DNA of 22,055 bases from an uncultured bacterium (GCA_903880655.1 CAIRQE010000134.1:1-22055); one strand, 5' to 3'. Positions 7,554 through 14,613 are shown, numbered from the stretch's first letter. The notes: a model not told the origin generated them from the letters alone. Translations and numbers: made by a program.

Positions 7554-8300
7554 TTATTTTTTTACTTCAGTTTTTTTACTAACTTCTGCAGTATCACTTT
7601 TTTTAGCACGTCGTTCTTTTCCTGCTTGAATGGCAGTATTCACATACTGGCACGCTAAAGCGATAGTCCGTATAGCGTCATCGTTACATGCAATTGGATA
7701 AGTGATTTTGCTAGGGTCAGCATTTGTATCAACAAGCGCAATTATAGGGATACCTAATCGAATCGCTTCTTTGACACCGTTGTCTTCTTCAAGTATGTCT
7801 ACGACAAACAGTGCTCCGGGACGGCCTTGTAGATCTTTGATACCACCAAAAATAACATTCATATCATCTATTTGTTCTTGGAATCTTTGTACTTCAAGTT
7901 TGTTATATTTTGCAGCGAGCTCTCCTGAAGCCATTTTAGCTTCAAGATCTTTCAGCTTTTTAATACGAACGTTGATAGTAGTAGAGTTAGTAAGCATTCC
8001 ACCGAGCCATCGCTCAACTACATACGGCTGATTAACTGCAATCGCAGCTTCCTTTAAAACATCTTTAGCTTGTCGCTTTGTGCCGACAAAAAGAACTTGC
8101 TGACCTCTAGCGACTATCTCTTCAATAAAATTCAGAGCATCGTCAAACTGAGTAACAGTTTTTTCTAAATTAATAATATGATTTTCACCTCTTTTACTGT
8201 GAATGTAAGGTGCCATTTTTGGGTGCCATCGACTGGTCTTATGGCCAAAATGAGCTCCCGCTTCAAGCAAAGCCTTGATATCTACTTTTGTACTAGCCAT
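7554..8300 (-). CDS. rpsB: 30S ribosomal protein uS2
   Basis: Structural protein of the small-subunit head/platform that helps dock bS1. Conserved blocks are LLEAGAHFGHKTSRWHPKM (residues ~11-29), FVGTKRQAKD, VERWLGGMLTNSTT, the coiled-coil insertion, ALFVVDILEED, and IPIIALVDTNADPS. The 248 residues are typical; the last ~20 form a Lys-rich tail. SD AAAAGGATA lies directly before the ATG and is part of a leader structure described separately. First gene of the rpsB-tsf unit. Confidence 0.96.
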   Translation of the reverse strand: MASTKVDIKALLEAGAHFGHKTSRWHPKMAPYIHSKRGENHIINLEKTVTQFDDALNFIEEIVARGQQVLFVGTKRQAKDVLKEAAIAVNQPYVVERWLGGMLTNSTTINVRIKKLKDLEAKMASGELAAKYNKLEVQRFQEQIDDMNVIFGGIKDLQGRPGALFVVDILEEDNGVKEAIRLGIPIIALVDTNADPSKITYPIACNDDAIRTIALACQYVNTAIQAGKERRAKKSDTAEVSKKTEVKK

Positions 8301-8362
8301 TATCCTTTTTCTCCCTTCGCCTTCTGTCTGTTGGCCCGAGTGGGGAGGATAAACACAGAAGG
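8300..8362 (-). promoter_or_regulatory. Structured rpsB 5' leader, candidate autoregulatory element
   Basis: In the minus-strand transcript, CCUUCUGU (8355-8362) can pair perfectly with ACAGAAGG (8320-8327), giving an 8-bp stem that can continue with GUU/AAC after a bulge. Inside, CCC and GGG can pair around an ACUC loop. A second, competing pairing is visible: AGGAUAA, the SD/start-proximal segment at 8300-8306, is perfectly complementary to UUAUCCU in the leader at 8346-8352. Two exclusive folds, one burying the ribosome site, are what a ribosomal-protein feedback leader would need. S2-controlled rpsB leaders are known in other bacteria; similarity to them was not tested. Confidence 0.45.
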
Positions 8363-8424
8363 TTGATTCATTAAAATTATTTTGTAAGTTAATAGTAACA
8401 GATTGAACTTGTTTTGTCTACTCT

Positions 8425-8454
8425 GTTATATGATTGACGATAAAGTGATTTCAA
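8425..8454 (-). promoter_or_regulatory. Promoter of rpsB-tsf
   Basis: On the minus strand, TTGAAA (8449-8454), an 18-nt spacer, then TATAAC (8425-8430). The predicted start is near 8418, giving a leader of about 118 nt before the rpsB ATG that includes the structured element. The promoter overlaps the divergent rpmE promoter. Confidence 0.6.
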
Positions 8455-8462
8455 TGTATAAT
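8434..8462 (+). promoter_or_regulatory. Promoter of rpmE
   Basis: TTGACG (8434-8439), 17-nt spacer, TATAAT (8457-8462): one mismatch from the sigma70 consensus. It is the best promoter in the window. The predicted start near 8469 leaves an ~83-nt leader before the GTG. Confidence 0.75.
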
Positions 8463-8551
8463 TACGATCAAATGAGACAATAAAAACTGACTGCGATTGC
8501 TCGTCGCTAACCAGAGTTTCAAAATAACCTAAATGAGCGTAAGGATTCATA

Positions 8552-8881
8552 GTGAAAAAAGAAATTCATCCAGCAGATTACAGACCAGTTGTTTTCGAAG
8601 ATCTCGGAAATGGCTTTAAGATTTTAACCAAATCTACAATCAAATCTGAAGAAACTACCAAATGGGAAGACGGCAACGAATACCCTCTTGTTAAGGTACA
8701 TATAAGTAGCAGTACTCACCCATTCTTTACTGGTCAAGAAAAACTTCTTGATATGGAAGGTCGTGTTGATCGATTTAAGGCACGTGCTGAAGCTGGAGCA
8801 AAAGCTAAAGCTGCAAAACAACTTAAGCCTAAGGCTAAAAAAGAATCTGTTAAAAAAGAAAAACAAGAACAGACAGTTTAA
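8552..8881 (+). CDS. rpmE: 50S ribosomal protein bL31, type B, with Lys/Ala-rich tail
   Basis: L31 bridges the two ribosomal subunits at the central protuberance. KKEIHPADYRPVVFEDL, the YPLVKVHISSSTHPF block, FTGQEKL and GRVDRF match type B L31 (YkgM-like). There are no cysteines, so this is the zinc-independent form (rpmE2/ykgM type). The body is about 85 residues; residues ~80-109 are an added basic tail rich in Lys, Ala and Glu. Start codon is GTG at 8552, supported by an AAGGA SD 6 nt upstream. It is followed by a terminator and then prfA. The rpmE-prfA-prmC order is common in bacteria. Confidence 0.9.
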   Translation: MKKEIHPADYRPVVFEDLGNGFKILTKSTIKSEETTKWEDGNEYPLVKVHISSSTHPFFTGQEKLLDMEGRVDRFKARAEAGAKAKAAKQLKPKAKKESVKKEKQEQTV

Positions 8882-8901
8882 GAAATTTAGATCAACTTAT
8901 G

Positions 8902-8926
8902 CAGCACAGTTTATCTGTGCTGTTTT
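8902..8926 (+). terminator. Intrinsic terminator after rpmE
   Basis: Perfect 8-bp stem cagcacag / ctgtgctg with a TTTAT loop, followed by TTTT. It lies 20 nt after the rpmE stop and just before the prfA start region, so prfA probably needs its own promoter or readthrough. Confidence 0.75.
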
Positions 8927-8937
8927 AGTAAAAAAGG

Positions 8938-8943
8938 TACAAT
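8938..8943 (+). promoter_or_regulatory. Candidate -10 box of a leaderless prfA promoter
   Basis: TACAAT ends exactly 6 nt before the prfA ATG, placing the start of transcription at the ATG itself. It lies right after the rpmE terminator, where a new promoter is needed. No convincing -35. The only SD-like stretch (AAAAAAGG) is about 12 nt from the ATG, too far to be ideal. Confidence 0.5.
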
Positions 8944-8949
8944 AGAGTT

Positions 8950-10005
8950 ATGGAAAACAAGTTACAGGCACTTACCCAAGAGTTAGAAGAGATAGAGATT
9001 TCTTTATCTGATCCTTCTATTTTCAGTAGCCCAAACTACCCTAAACTTGCTAAACGAAAAAACTTCATCGAAAATACGCTCGATATTTCAAAAAAAGTGT
9101 CACTAATGAAAGAGCAATTAATCGGTGCTCAATCAATGATTGGCGGAGACAAAGAACTTGATGAATTAGCGCAGATTGAAATAGCAGAGCTTGAAGAAAG
9201 TATACGAGTAACTTCTGAGCTACTAAATGAGGCACTTACTCCTAGCGATCCAAATAATGACAAAGATGCAATTATCGAAATTCGAGCAGGTGCTGGAGGT
9301 GATGAATCAAGCATTTTTAGTGGTGAGATATTTCGTATGTATAGTCGCTACGCTGAACTGCATAACTTCAAAATAGAATTAATTAATGAAACTGCAAGCG
9401 AGGTTGGCGGATTCAAGGAAATTATTTTTGCAATCCGTGGGAATGATGCATATAAGACATTCAAGTTCGAAGCCGGAGTTCATAGAGTGCAGCGAGTACC
9501 CTCAACTGAAAGCCAAGGAAGAATTCATACTAGTACTATTACTGTCGCAGTTCTGCCAGAAGCGGAAGAAACGGACGTTGAAATTAACCAATCTGATTTA
9601 CGCGTAGATGTTTATAGAGCGAGCGGTCATGGCGGGCAAAGCGTAAATACCACGGATAGCGCGGTACGGATAACCCATATACCCTCAGGGCTGGTAGTAA
9701 CCTGCCAAGATGAAAAATCTCAATTAAAAAACAAAGATAAAGCAATGGGTGTCCTGCGAGCTCGCTTACTTCAGATGAAAATTGATGAAGAGCAGAAGAA
9801 CTTAAGCGAATCTCGTAGAAAACTTATCGGAAGTGGTGACAGGAGCGAAAAAATTAGAACATACAATTTCCCTCAAGACAGAATTACTGATCATAGGATC
9901 GGCTTTTCTCGCTCAAATATACCTGCAGCGCTAACCGGAGATATCCAAGATTTATTTAATGCCCTGCAGGATTACGATAAGCACTTAATTAACGATGCTG
10001 CCTAA
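8950..10005 (+). CDS. prfA: Peptide chain release factor 1 (RF1)
   Basis: Recognises UAA and UAG stop codons and triggers peptide release. In 351 residues, the GGQ catalytic motif is at 228-230 (ASGHGGQSVNTTDSAV) and the codon-reading PxT tripeptide is PST at 184-186 (HRVQRVPSTESQGRIHTS), where E. coli RF1 has PAT. RF2 would carry SPF, so this is RF1. The N-terminal helical domain (1-~100) and AGAGGDES are normal. It overlaps prmC by 11 nt, the gene for the enzyme that methylates the GGQ glutamine. Confidence 0.95.
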   Translation: MENKLQALTQELEEIEISLSDPSIFSSPNYPKLAKRKNFIENTLDISKKVSLMKEQLIGAQSMIGGDKELDELAQIEIAELEESIRVTSELLNEALTPSDPNNDKDAIIEIRAGAGGDESSIFSGEIFRMYSRYAELHNFKIELINETASEVGGFKEIIFAIRGNDAYKTFKFEAGVHRVQRVPSTESQGRIHTSTITVAVLPEAEETDVEINQSDLRVDVYRASGHGGQSVNTTDSAVRITHIPSGLVVTCQDEKSQLKNKDKAMGVLRARLLQMKIDEEQKNLSESRRKLIGSGDRSEKIRTYNFPQDRITDHRIGFSRSNIPAALTGDIQDLFNALQDYDKHLINDAA

Positions 10006-10807
10006 AAAAACCTACGGCGAGTGGCTGCAGGAAGCAACAAAAGCATTAAATAAGGCGAATATACCATCCGCTCATCTAGACGCCCTGCTTTTACTTGAGC
10101 ATATTTCAAGTAAAAAGAAAGAGATTTTACTTACTTATCCAGAAACTTTTATAGGCAGAAATCAGTTAAGAAAACTTAATAAATTACTCAAGAAAAGATC
10201 TGAGCATATCCCGCTAGCCTATCTAGTTAACAAAAAAGAGTTTTATGGTAGGGAGTTTTATGTAAGCAACAAAGTACTCGTGCCTCGTCCAGAATCAGAA
10301 AGTTTTATATCGCTCTTAGAAAAAATATCTTTTTCAAAGAAACAAAAAATGGTTGATCTTGGAACTGGGAGCGGCATTCTTGCAATTATCGTAAAGTCCC
10401 TTCACCCTAGCTGGGACGTAGTGGCAACTGATATTTCAAAAAATGCATTAACTGTTGCTCGAAAAAATGCCAAAAGTTTTGGATTAGACATACGCTTCAC
10501 AAAATCCAACCTTTTCAATTCTATCGACAACGATTTTGATATCATAACAGCAAATCTACCTTACGTTCCTACTACACTTAAAGTGCTAAAAGAAGTTATG
10601 AATGAACCCTCAGCCGCTGTTTTTTCTGGTGAAGATGGCTTAGTCCTTTATCGTGCTTTACTAGCAAGCACTTTCAAGAAAGGCGCATATCTATTACTTG
10701 AGTCCTTACTATCTCAACAAACGCAAATTAAACGTTTAGCCAAAGAGAATGGATTCAAGTTTATTGATCAAGAAAACTTAGTTCTTGTATTTAAAAAGAT
10801 TAGATAG
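9995..10807 (+). CDS. prmC: Release factor glutamine methyltransferase PrmC (HemK)
   Basis: Transfers a methyl group from SAM to the Gln of the release factor GGQ motif. The 270 residues comprise an N-terminal five-helix domain (LQEATKALNKANIPSAHLDALLLL), then VPRPESE at ~96-102, the SAM loop DLGTGSG at 121-127, the acidic ATDIS motif and the substrate motif NLPY at 187-190. E. coli has NPPY; NLPY is an accepted variant in the HemK family. Translation is probably coupled to prfA through the 11-nt overlap. Its 3' end overlaps the convergent membrane-protein gene by 8 nt. Stop codon is TAG. Confidence 0.92.
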   Translation: MLPKKTYGEWLQEATKALNKANIPSAHLDALLLLEHISSKKKEILLTYPETFIGRNQLRKLNKLLKKRSEHIPLAYLVNKKEFYGREFYVSNKVLVPRPESESFISLLEKISFSKKQKMVDLGTGSGILAIIVKSLHPSWDVVATDISKNALTVARKNAKSFGLDIRFTKSNLFNSIDNDFDIITANLPYVPTTLKVLKEVMNEPSAAVFSGEDGLVLYRALLASTFKKGAYLLLESLLSQQTQIKRLAKENGFKFIDQENLVLVFKKIR

Positions 10808-11549
10808 ATTTATCTTGCCAGTCGCCGACAATAATAACTATAAAGACAACGGCTGACATCAGCCCTATGAGTTGATTTTTCAGTACTGGCTTAAGTCTTT
10901 CATTGTGATTGAGGTAATATAATGTCGCGAATCCATAGCCTAAAATAGTTAAAATAATTGCAATTTGCGGAAACTGAAAATACTGAATCACCCAATGCCC
11001 CAAAATCCATGCCATAACACCACCAAACCAGGCCCATATTTCAGTCATGACTTTCGTTAAGGGTTCGTCAAAGGCTCCAAGAAAATGTCTTGAGGCTGCA
11101 TAACATATGATCCAAGTGACGAGCACCACCGTAATCAACGAAGCACTCGGAAATGATCGATAGAAGGCCACTAGTGTAAGTGCTTGAGATACGAGCGCTT
11201 GGCTCATAACTGCTACAGGATTAGATTTTTGCTTTAGCCACACGAGCCATATGATGTAGAAGATCATCCAGGTTATTTGCGTTATCAATCTATTCGAGCC
11301 ACTCATGAAAGCTACCGTAGATAAACCGATGAATATGTCGACTAAATTACTCCGTACAACAGCTACCCAATAGCGAGGCTTAACAGAAAACATTCTCCAT
11401 TTTGATAGCCCGATTAGGAGAACTGCGGCATATTCAAAATTCAAACGAATCAAAAAAAGAATAGCAATAGGTAGAAAAGTATTGAGGCTAAGGTGAAGCG
11501 CGTTAGCGATTCCGGAAGCGGGTTTAATTTTGTAAAATATTTTTTTCAT
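10800..11549 (-). CDS. Polytopic membrane protein of unknown function
   Basis: I do not recognise this 249-residue protein. It has a basic N-terminus (MKKIFYKIKPASG) and about eight or nine hydrophobic segments: near residues 22-50 (two), 68-86, 90-106, 115-130, 137-153, 170-190, 193-212 and 225-243. A central loop contains RHFLGAFDEPLTKVMTEIWAWFGG, with the only clustered charged residues. No catalytic motif, transporter signature or cysteine pair stands out. The tail (KSI) is short. It is convergent with prmC and overlaps it by 8 nt. Its start lies 54 nt after the next upstream minus-strand gene, so the two could be co-transcribed. The length of the open frame and regular membrane pattern support a real gene. 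Confidence 0.75.
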   Translation of the reverse strand: MKKIFYKIKPASGIANALHLSLNTFLPIAILFLIRLNFEYAAVLLIGLSKWRMFSVKPRYWVAVVRSNLVDIFIGLSTVAFMSGSNRLITQITWMIFYIIWLVWLKQKSNPVAVMSQALVSQALTLVAFYRSFPSASLITVVLVTWIICYAASRHFLGAFDEPLTKVMTEIWAWFGGVMAWILGHWVIQYFQFPQIAIILTILGYGFATLYYLNHNERLKPVLKNQLIGLMSAVVFIVIIVGDWQDKSI

Positions 11550-11603
11550 AAGGCTACGATCACTATTAATAATACATTTTATGGCCGTAAATTAAAATGA
11601 TAG

Positions 11604-11924
11604 CTATAAATTACTGGCGAAAAAAAGGATTACTAACAAAGAAAATATTAGTAATGAAAATATTTTTAATTTATTAAATTTACTACTTACTTCTAGACTA
11701 CCTAGTTTTTTCTTAATAATTGGACGATGGGGCTGTTCTACTATTCCCTTTACACTTCTTCTTCTGAAGCCATCCTCTCTTATAAAATTATCAACCTTAT
11801 CGTGAAGATTTCTTTTATGATCAGAACCTGTAACTGGTTGCCTCGTTCCATAAGTACCAAAATGAGATTGCCTAGGTTTAGGCATTTTTTTTGGAATAGT
11901 TAGTACGTGTCCCTGCTTCTTCAT
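11604..11924 (-). CDS. Small basic protein with C-terminal membrane anchor, unknown function
   Basis: A 106-residue protein I do not recognise. The first ~80 residues are hydrophilic and strongly basic (Lys, Arg, His; for example FRRRSVKGIVEQPHRPIIKKK) with no secretion signal. The last ~20 (KIFSLLIFSLLVILFFASNL) form a single membrane segment ending at the C-terminus, which suggests a tail-anchored, inside-facing topology. The basic domain could touch nucleic acid or lipid head groups; that is only inference. A TATAAT box at 11954-11959 on the minus strand gives a ~22-nt leader with a weak TAGG SD. It is divergent from lepB and 54 nt upstream of the polytopic membrane protein gene. It could be a chance frame, but the clean hydrophobic tail argues against that. 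Confidence 0.6.
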   Translation of the reverse strand: MKKQGHVLTIPKKMPKPRQSHFGTYGTRQPVTGSDHKRNLHDKVDNFIREDGFRRRSVKGIVEQPHRPIIKKKLGSLEVSSKFNKLKIFSLLIFSLLVILFFASNL

Positions 11925-11953
11925 GTTTTATACCTAATCACATTCTATCAATG

Positions 11954-11959
11954 ATTATA
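11954..11959 (-). promoter_or_regulatory. Candidate -10 box for the basic tail-anchored protein gene
   Basis: TATAAT on the minus strand (preceded by TTTTG), 29 nt upstream of the ATG at 11924. No good -35. It is one half of a compact 68-nt divergent region shared with lepB. Confidence 0.45.
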
Positions 11960-11979
11960 CAAAATGTCCCTCAATCGTG

Positions 11980-11985
11980 TACAAT
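11980..11985 (+). promoter_or_regulatory. Candidate -10 box of a leaderless lepB promoter
   Basis: TACAAT ends 7 nt before the lepB ATG at 11993. No Shine-Dalgarno is present. It supports the downstream start over the ATG at 11951, which would lie upstream of the transcription start. Confidence 0.45.
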
Positions 11986-11992
11986 TGTTTCT

Positions 11993-12697
11993 ATGCCTGA
12001 AGAAGAAGAAAAAATAGTTCTCGATGATAAACCCACCGAACATTTAAACAACAATAAAAAAGAAGTTAAAAAAACCTCCAAAGATAAAAAGAATAGTTTT
12101 TATACAATTTTATTATTTATCCTCGCCCCACTTTTTGCTCTTTTTATGATAATTTTTGTTTTCCAGAGCTACATCGTGGACGGAACAAGTATGACGCCAA
12201 CTCTACAAAATGGCGACAGAGTTTTTATACTAAAATTGCCTAAAAGCTTCGATGGAATGATCGGCAAAACATATATTCCTTCAAGACATGAAATTATCGT
12301 TTTCAAAAAACCTAGTGATCCTAGCACGCAACTTATAAAAAGAGTTATCGGACTGCCCGGTGACACGGTAGTAGTAAATAATGGCAAAATTACTGTATAT
12401 AACGCTCAGAACCCTAATGGGTTCAATCCAGATGCAAACACTGATTATGGCCCAACTCTTGCTTCCACGATTGGAAACGTTGACATCACTGTTGGAGCTA
12501 ATGAACTATTTGTTTGTGGGGATAATCGAGGGCCTGGTGGATCACTAGACTCTAGAACTGGCGTTGGTCTAGTCCCTGTCCAAAATATAATCGGTAGACT
12601 ATGGGTGCGCTATTACCCACTTAACTCTTTTAAAACATATTCAACAGAATTGAATAATGTCTTAAAGATTCAAAACCTGAATACTATTTATTATTAA
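11993..12697 (+). CDS. lepB: Signal peptidase I
   Basis: Removes signal peptides from exported proteins on the outer face of the membrane. The 234 residues open with a charged, Lys/Glu-rich cytoplasmic head (1-34), then one membrane anchor (~36-58). The catalytic domain follows: Ser66 in VDGTSMTPTL (box B), general base Lys116 in LIKRVIGLPGD (box D), and box E CGDNRGPGGSLDSR at 175-188. The frame is open from 11951, but the ATG at 11993 is preferred because the extra 14 residues are unlike the family and a -10 box lies between the two. It is convergent with parB; both stop codons share the TTAA at 12694-12697. Confidence 0.94.
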   Translation: MPEEEEKIVLDDKPTEHLNNNKKEVKKTSKDKKNSFYTILLFILAPLFALFMIIFVFQSYIVDGTSMTPTLQNGDRVFILKLPKSFDGMIGKTYIPSRHEIIVFKKPSDPSTQLIKRVIGLPGDTVVVNNGKITVYNAQNPNGFNPDANTDYGPTLASTIGNVDITVGANELFVCGDNRGPGGSLDSRTGVGLVPVQNIIGRLWVRYYPLNSFKTYSTELNNVLKIQNLNTIYY

Positions 12698-13581
12698 CTA
12701 AGCTTTTTCATTTTATTTAAAATGACATTCAGTTCTTCTTCATTCTTGTAATTTATAACAAGCTTACCAGAACCTCTTTTTGAATGTTGAATGAGCGTTT
12801 TAGCTCCAAGAATATTCTCAATTTGCAGCACTGATTTTTTAATCGTACTGTCAGATATATTACTCTTAGCAGTTTTATCGATTACTTGTTCATTGTTCTT
12901 TTTTACAGAAACTACAAATTGCTCTGCTTGTCGAACACTAATGCCTTTACGAAGTATAAGATCAAACAATTTCTTTTGTTCGTTAGGGTTTTTCTGAAGT
13001 GCGAGTATCGAGCGCGCATGTCCTTCGGTAATTAATCTATCCTCAAAAGCCTTGAGTATATACTCAGGTAATGCAAGCAATCGCACTAAATTAATAATAG
13101 ACGTATACGCTTTACCGAGTCTTTGCGCTATCTCTTCATAACTTTGATTAAACTGCTCGTGAAGTCTTACTACTGTAAGCGCCTGTTCAAATGAGCTAAG
13201 ATCAGCTCGTTGTACATTTTCTAAAAGTGCTAGTTCCAGTTGCTGATGCTCGCTTGCTTCTCTAACAATCGCAGGCATCTCATTAAGCCCTGCAATTTGT
13301 GAAGCGCGCCAACGACGCTCACCGGCAATTATTGTATACATATTTTGTTCATTTTTTACTACAACAATTGGTTGCAGAATTCCTTGTTCAGAAATAGACC
13401 TAGCAAGTTGTTCAAGCTGTAGTTGATCGAAATGTTTTCTTGGCTGATCAGACTTAGGAACTATAGTATCAATAGATAGTTTATGTATTCGTTCGTCACT
13501 TCCTGCTGTAACATTGGATACACTAAAACCTTTCGGCATTAGAATATCAAAGCCTTTGCCTAAACCTTTGTTAGTTGCCAC
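12694..13581 (-). CDS. parB: Chromosome partitioning protein ParB
   Basis: CTP-dependent DNA clamp that loads at parS and spreads to mark the origin region for segregation. In 295 residues, the N-terminal GLGKGFDILMP contacts ParA in the family. The CTPase/ParB domain contains GERRWRA (87-93) and ENVQR (121-125). A helix-turn-helix lies at ~147-169 (SYEEIAQRLGKAYTS). A C-terminal dimerisation domain ends in LNVILNKMKKLS. The start is GTG at 13579-13581 with a strong SD AAAGGAGG 9 nt upstream, inside parA. parA and parB overlap by 11 nt, so translation is probably coupled. Confidence 0.95.
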   Translation of the reverse strand: MATNKGLGKGFDILMPKGFSVSNVTAGSDERIHKLSIDTIVPKSDQPRKHFDQLQLEQLARSISEQGILQPIVVVKNEQNMYTIIAGERRWRASQIAGLNEMPAIVREASEHQQLELALLENVQRADLSSFEQALTVVRLHEQFNQSYEEIAQRLGKAYTSIINLVRLLALPEYILKAFEDRLITEGHARSILALQKNPNEQKKLFDLILRKGISVRQAEQFVVSVKKNNEQVIDKTAKSNISDSTIKKSVLQIENILGAKTLIQHSKRGSGKLVINYKNEEELNVILNKMKKLS

Positions 13582-14335
13582 GCTGTATAACCTCCTTTGT
13601 CAAAGCCTTGTAAGCTTTTGATCCTTTAGACCATTTATCATATTCAAAAATCGATTTTCCATGACTTGGTGCTTCTGCAAGACGAACATTACGAGGTATG
13701 ACCGTAGAAAACACTATGTCGCCAAATACACGAACAACTTCAGCTCGCACTTGCTCACTCAAGGATGTTCGGGAATCATACATAGTTAAAAGCACACCAA
13801 ATATCTGCAGCGTTGGATTGAGGCCAGTCTGTATCTGTTGGACTACCTGGAGTAATTGACTCAACCCTTCCATTGCATAATACTCTGTTTGAACGGGAAC
13901 AATCACATCAGTTGAAGCTACGAGCGCGTTTACCGTTAAGAGTCCGAGGCTCGGGGGGCAATCTATTATAACGTAATCATAACTTCCTAAATTGCTTACT
14001 AAGAACTCTTTTAGTCTAAGCTCTCTCTTCTCCACCCCAGATAGCGAAACCTCTGCTGCAGCCAAATCAGAATTAGTAGGTATAAGATTAACATTCTGTG
14101 TTGATGTAACCATTGTTACTTGATCAAAAGGAACACTCTCGAGTAAGGCGTTATACGTACCCTTCACGATATCCATTTTTTCAACACCGAGTCCACTAGT
14201 AGCATTGCCCTGGGGGTCGAGATCAATAACTAAAATCTTTAAATCTTTTTTCGCGAGGCCTGCGGCAAGATTAATAGTGGTCGTTGTTTTTCCGACTCCC
14301 CCTTTTTGATTTAAGATTGATATCACTCTTGTCAT
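13571..14335 (-). CDS. parA: Chromosome partitioning ATPase ParA (Soj)
   Basis: Walker-type ATPase that binds the nucleoid and moves ParB-bound DNA. From the chosen start it has 254 residues. The deviant Walker A motif KGGVGKTT is at 11-18, switch I is VIDLDPQGNATSGLG (~36-50), Walker B is YVIIDCPPSLGLLTVNAL, and PVQTEYYAMEGLSQL follows. The start is set at the ATG at 14333-14335 because family members begin MxRVISIxNQKGGVGKTT; an AGGG stretch about 4 nt before it may be the SD. The frame is open to 14377, and those 14 extra residues look non-coding. Only ~60 nt upstream lies the palindrome ATAACAT-A-ATGTTAT (14395-14409), a possible operator. Confidence 0.95.
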   Translation of the reverse strand: MTRVISILNQKGGVGKTTTTINLAAGLAKKDLKILVIDLDPQGNATSGLGVEKMDIVKGTYNALLESVPFDQVTMVTSTQNVNLIPTNSDLAAAEVSLSGVEKRELRLKEFLVSNLGSYDYVIIDCPPSLGLLTVNALVASTDVIVPVQTEYYAMEGLSQLLQVVQQIQTGLNPTLQIFGVLLTMYDSRTSLSEQVRAEVVRVFGDIVFSTVIPRNVRLAEAPSHGKSIFEYDKWSKGSKAYKALTKEVIQRGN

Positions 14336-14394
14336 ACACCCTGTCCCTGCAATATTTATTCTCTCTAATTTTACCATTTTACGATTTATTATTC

Positions 14395-14409
14395 ATAACA
14401 TAATGTTAT
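14395..14409. repeat. Palindrome upstream of parA, possible operator
   Basis: ATAACAT-A-ATGTTAT: perfect 7-nt arms around one base, 60-75 nt upstream of the parA ATG. The position suits autoregulation by ParA or ParB. It does not resemble the parS consensus. Confidence 0.4.
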
Positions 14410-14466
14410 ACGAATTAAGCGTACGCCTTTTATACAATTATTGTTGTAAAAAGTATTTTTAACAGA

Positions 14467-14517
14467 TTGTATTAAATATAAGTTTTGTATTAATTTTTTA
14501 ATAAAGCGTTGTATTTT
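14467..14517 (+). repeat. Three AT-rich direct repeats (TTGTATT)
   Basis: TTGTATTAA at 14467-14475 and 14485-14493, and TTGTATTTT at 14509-14517, spaced 18 and 24 nt, inside the most AT-rich stretch of the window. They could be part of a DNA-unwinding element or iteron-like sites, or simply low-complexity AT sequence. Confidence 0.4.
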
Positions 14518-14518
14518 T

Positions 14519-14543
14519 TAATAATAGACAGTCTCTATTATTA
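14519..14543. repeat. 10-bp inverted repeat
   Basis: taataataga / tctattatta with a 5-nt CAGTC centre. It is flanked by TTTTTT on the left, so it has no terminator-type U-tract in the direction of rplU-parA transcription. The part of its right arm that reads ATTATTA is repeated in complement in the next hairpin. Confidence 0.6.
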
Positions 14544-14560
14544 CTTACGTGAAGCGTAAT
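14540..14560. other. Possible degenerate parS site
   Basis: ATTAC...GTAAT arms enclose TTACGTGAAGC. The right half ACGTGAAGC differs by one base from the parS half-site ACGTGAAAC. The left half diverges, giving about 10 of 16 matches to TGTTTCACGTGAAACA. Its place about 210 nt upstream of parA favours the idea, but the match alone is weak. Confidence 0.3.
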
Positions 14561-14579
14561 TGGACAATGTGTTTTTAAA

Positions 14580-14613
14580 GTAATAATCGCTTCTTTTACG
14601 AAGCGATTATTAC
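14580..14613. repeat. 14-bp perfect inverted repeat (strong hairpin)
   Basis: Arms 14580-14593 (GTAATAATCGCTTC) and 14600-14613 (GAAGCGATTATTAC) match perfectly around the loop TTTTAC. It is the longest perfect stem in the window. Neither side has a proper U-tract (TTTAAAAAC on the minus-strand exit), so it is not a classic terminator. It may be an origin/partition structure or a weak terminator for rplU. Confidence 0.75.

Noticed and set aside
7353..8031. Plus-strand open frames of 101 and 109 codons over tsf and rpsB
   Set aside because: Ser/Phe-rich antisense shadows of ribosomal and elongation factor genes.
8778..8787. GCACGTGC in rpmE as a parS site
   Set aside because: Only the CACGTG core matches; the flanks do not fit parS and the site is within coding sequence far from parAB.
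11951..11992. Earlier lepB start at 11951
   Set aside because: No SD, the extra residues are unlike the family, and a TACAAT -10 box lies between it and the better ATG at 11993.
14400..14415. TAATGTTATACGAA resembles part of a lox-type recombination site
   Set aside because: Only a short word matches, there is no second inverted arm with an 8-bp spacer, and no recombinase gene is nearby.
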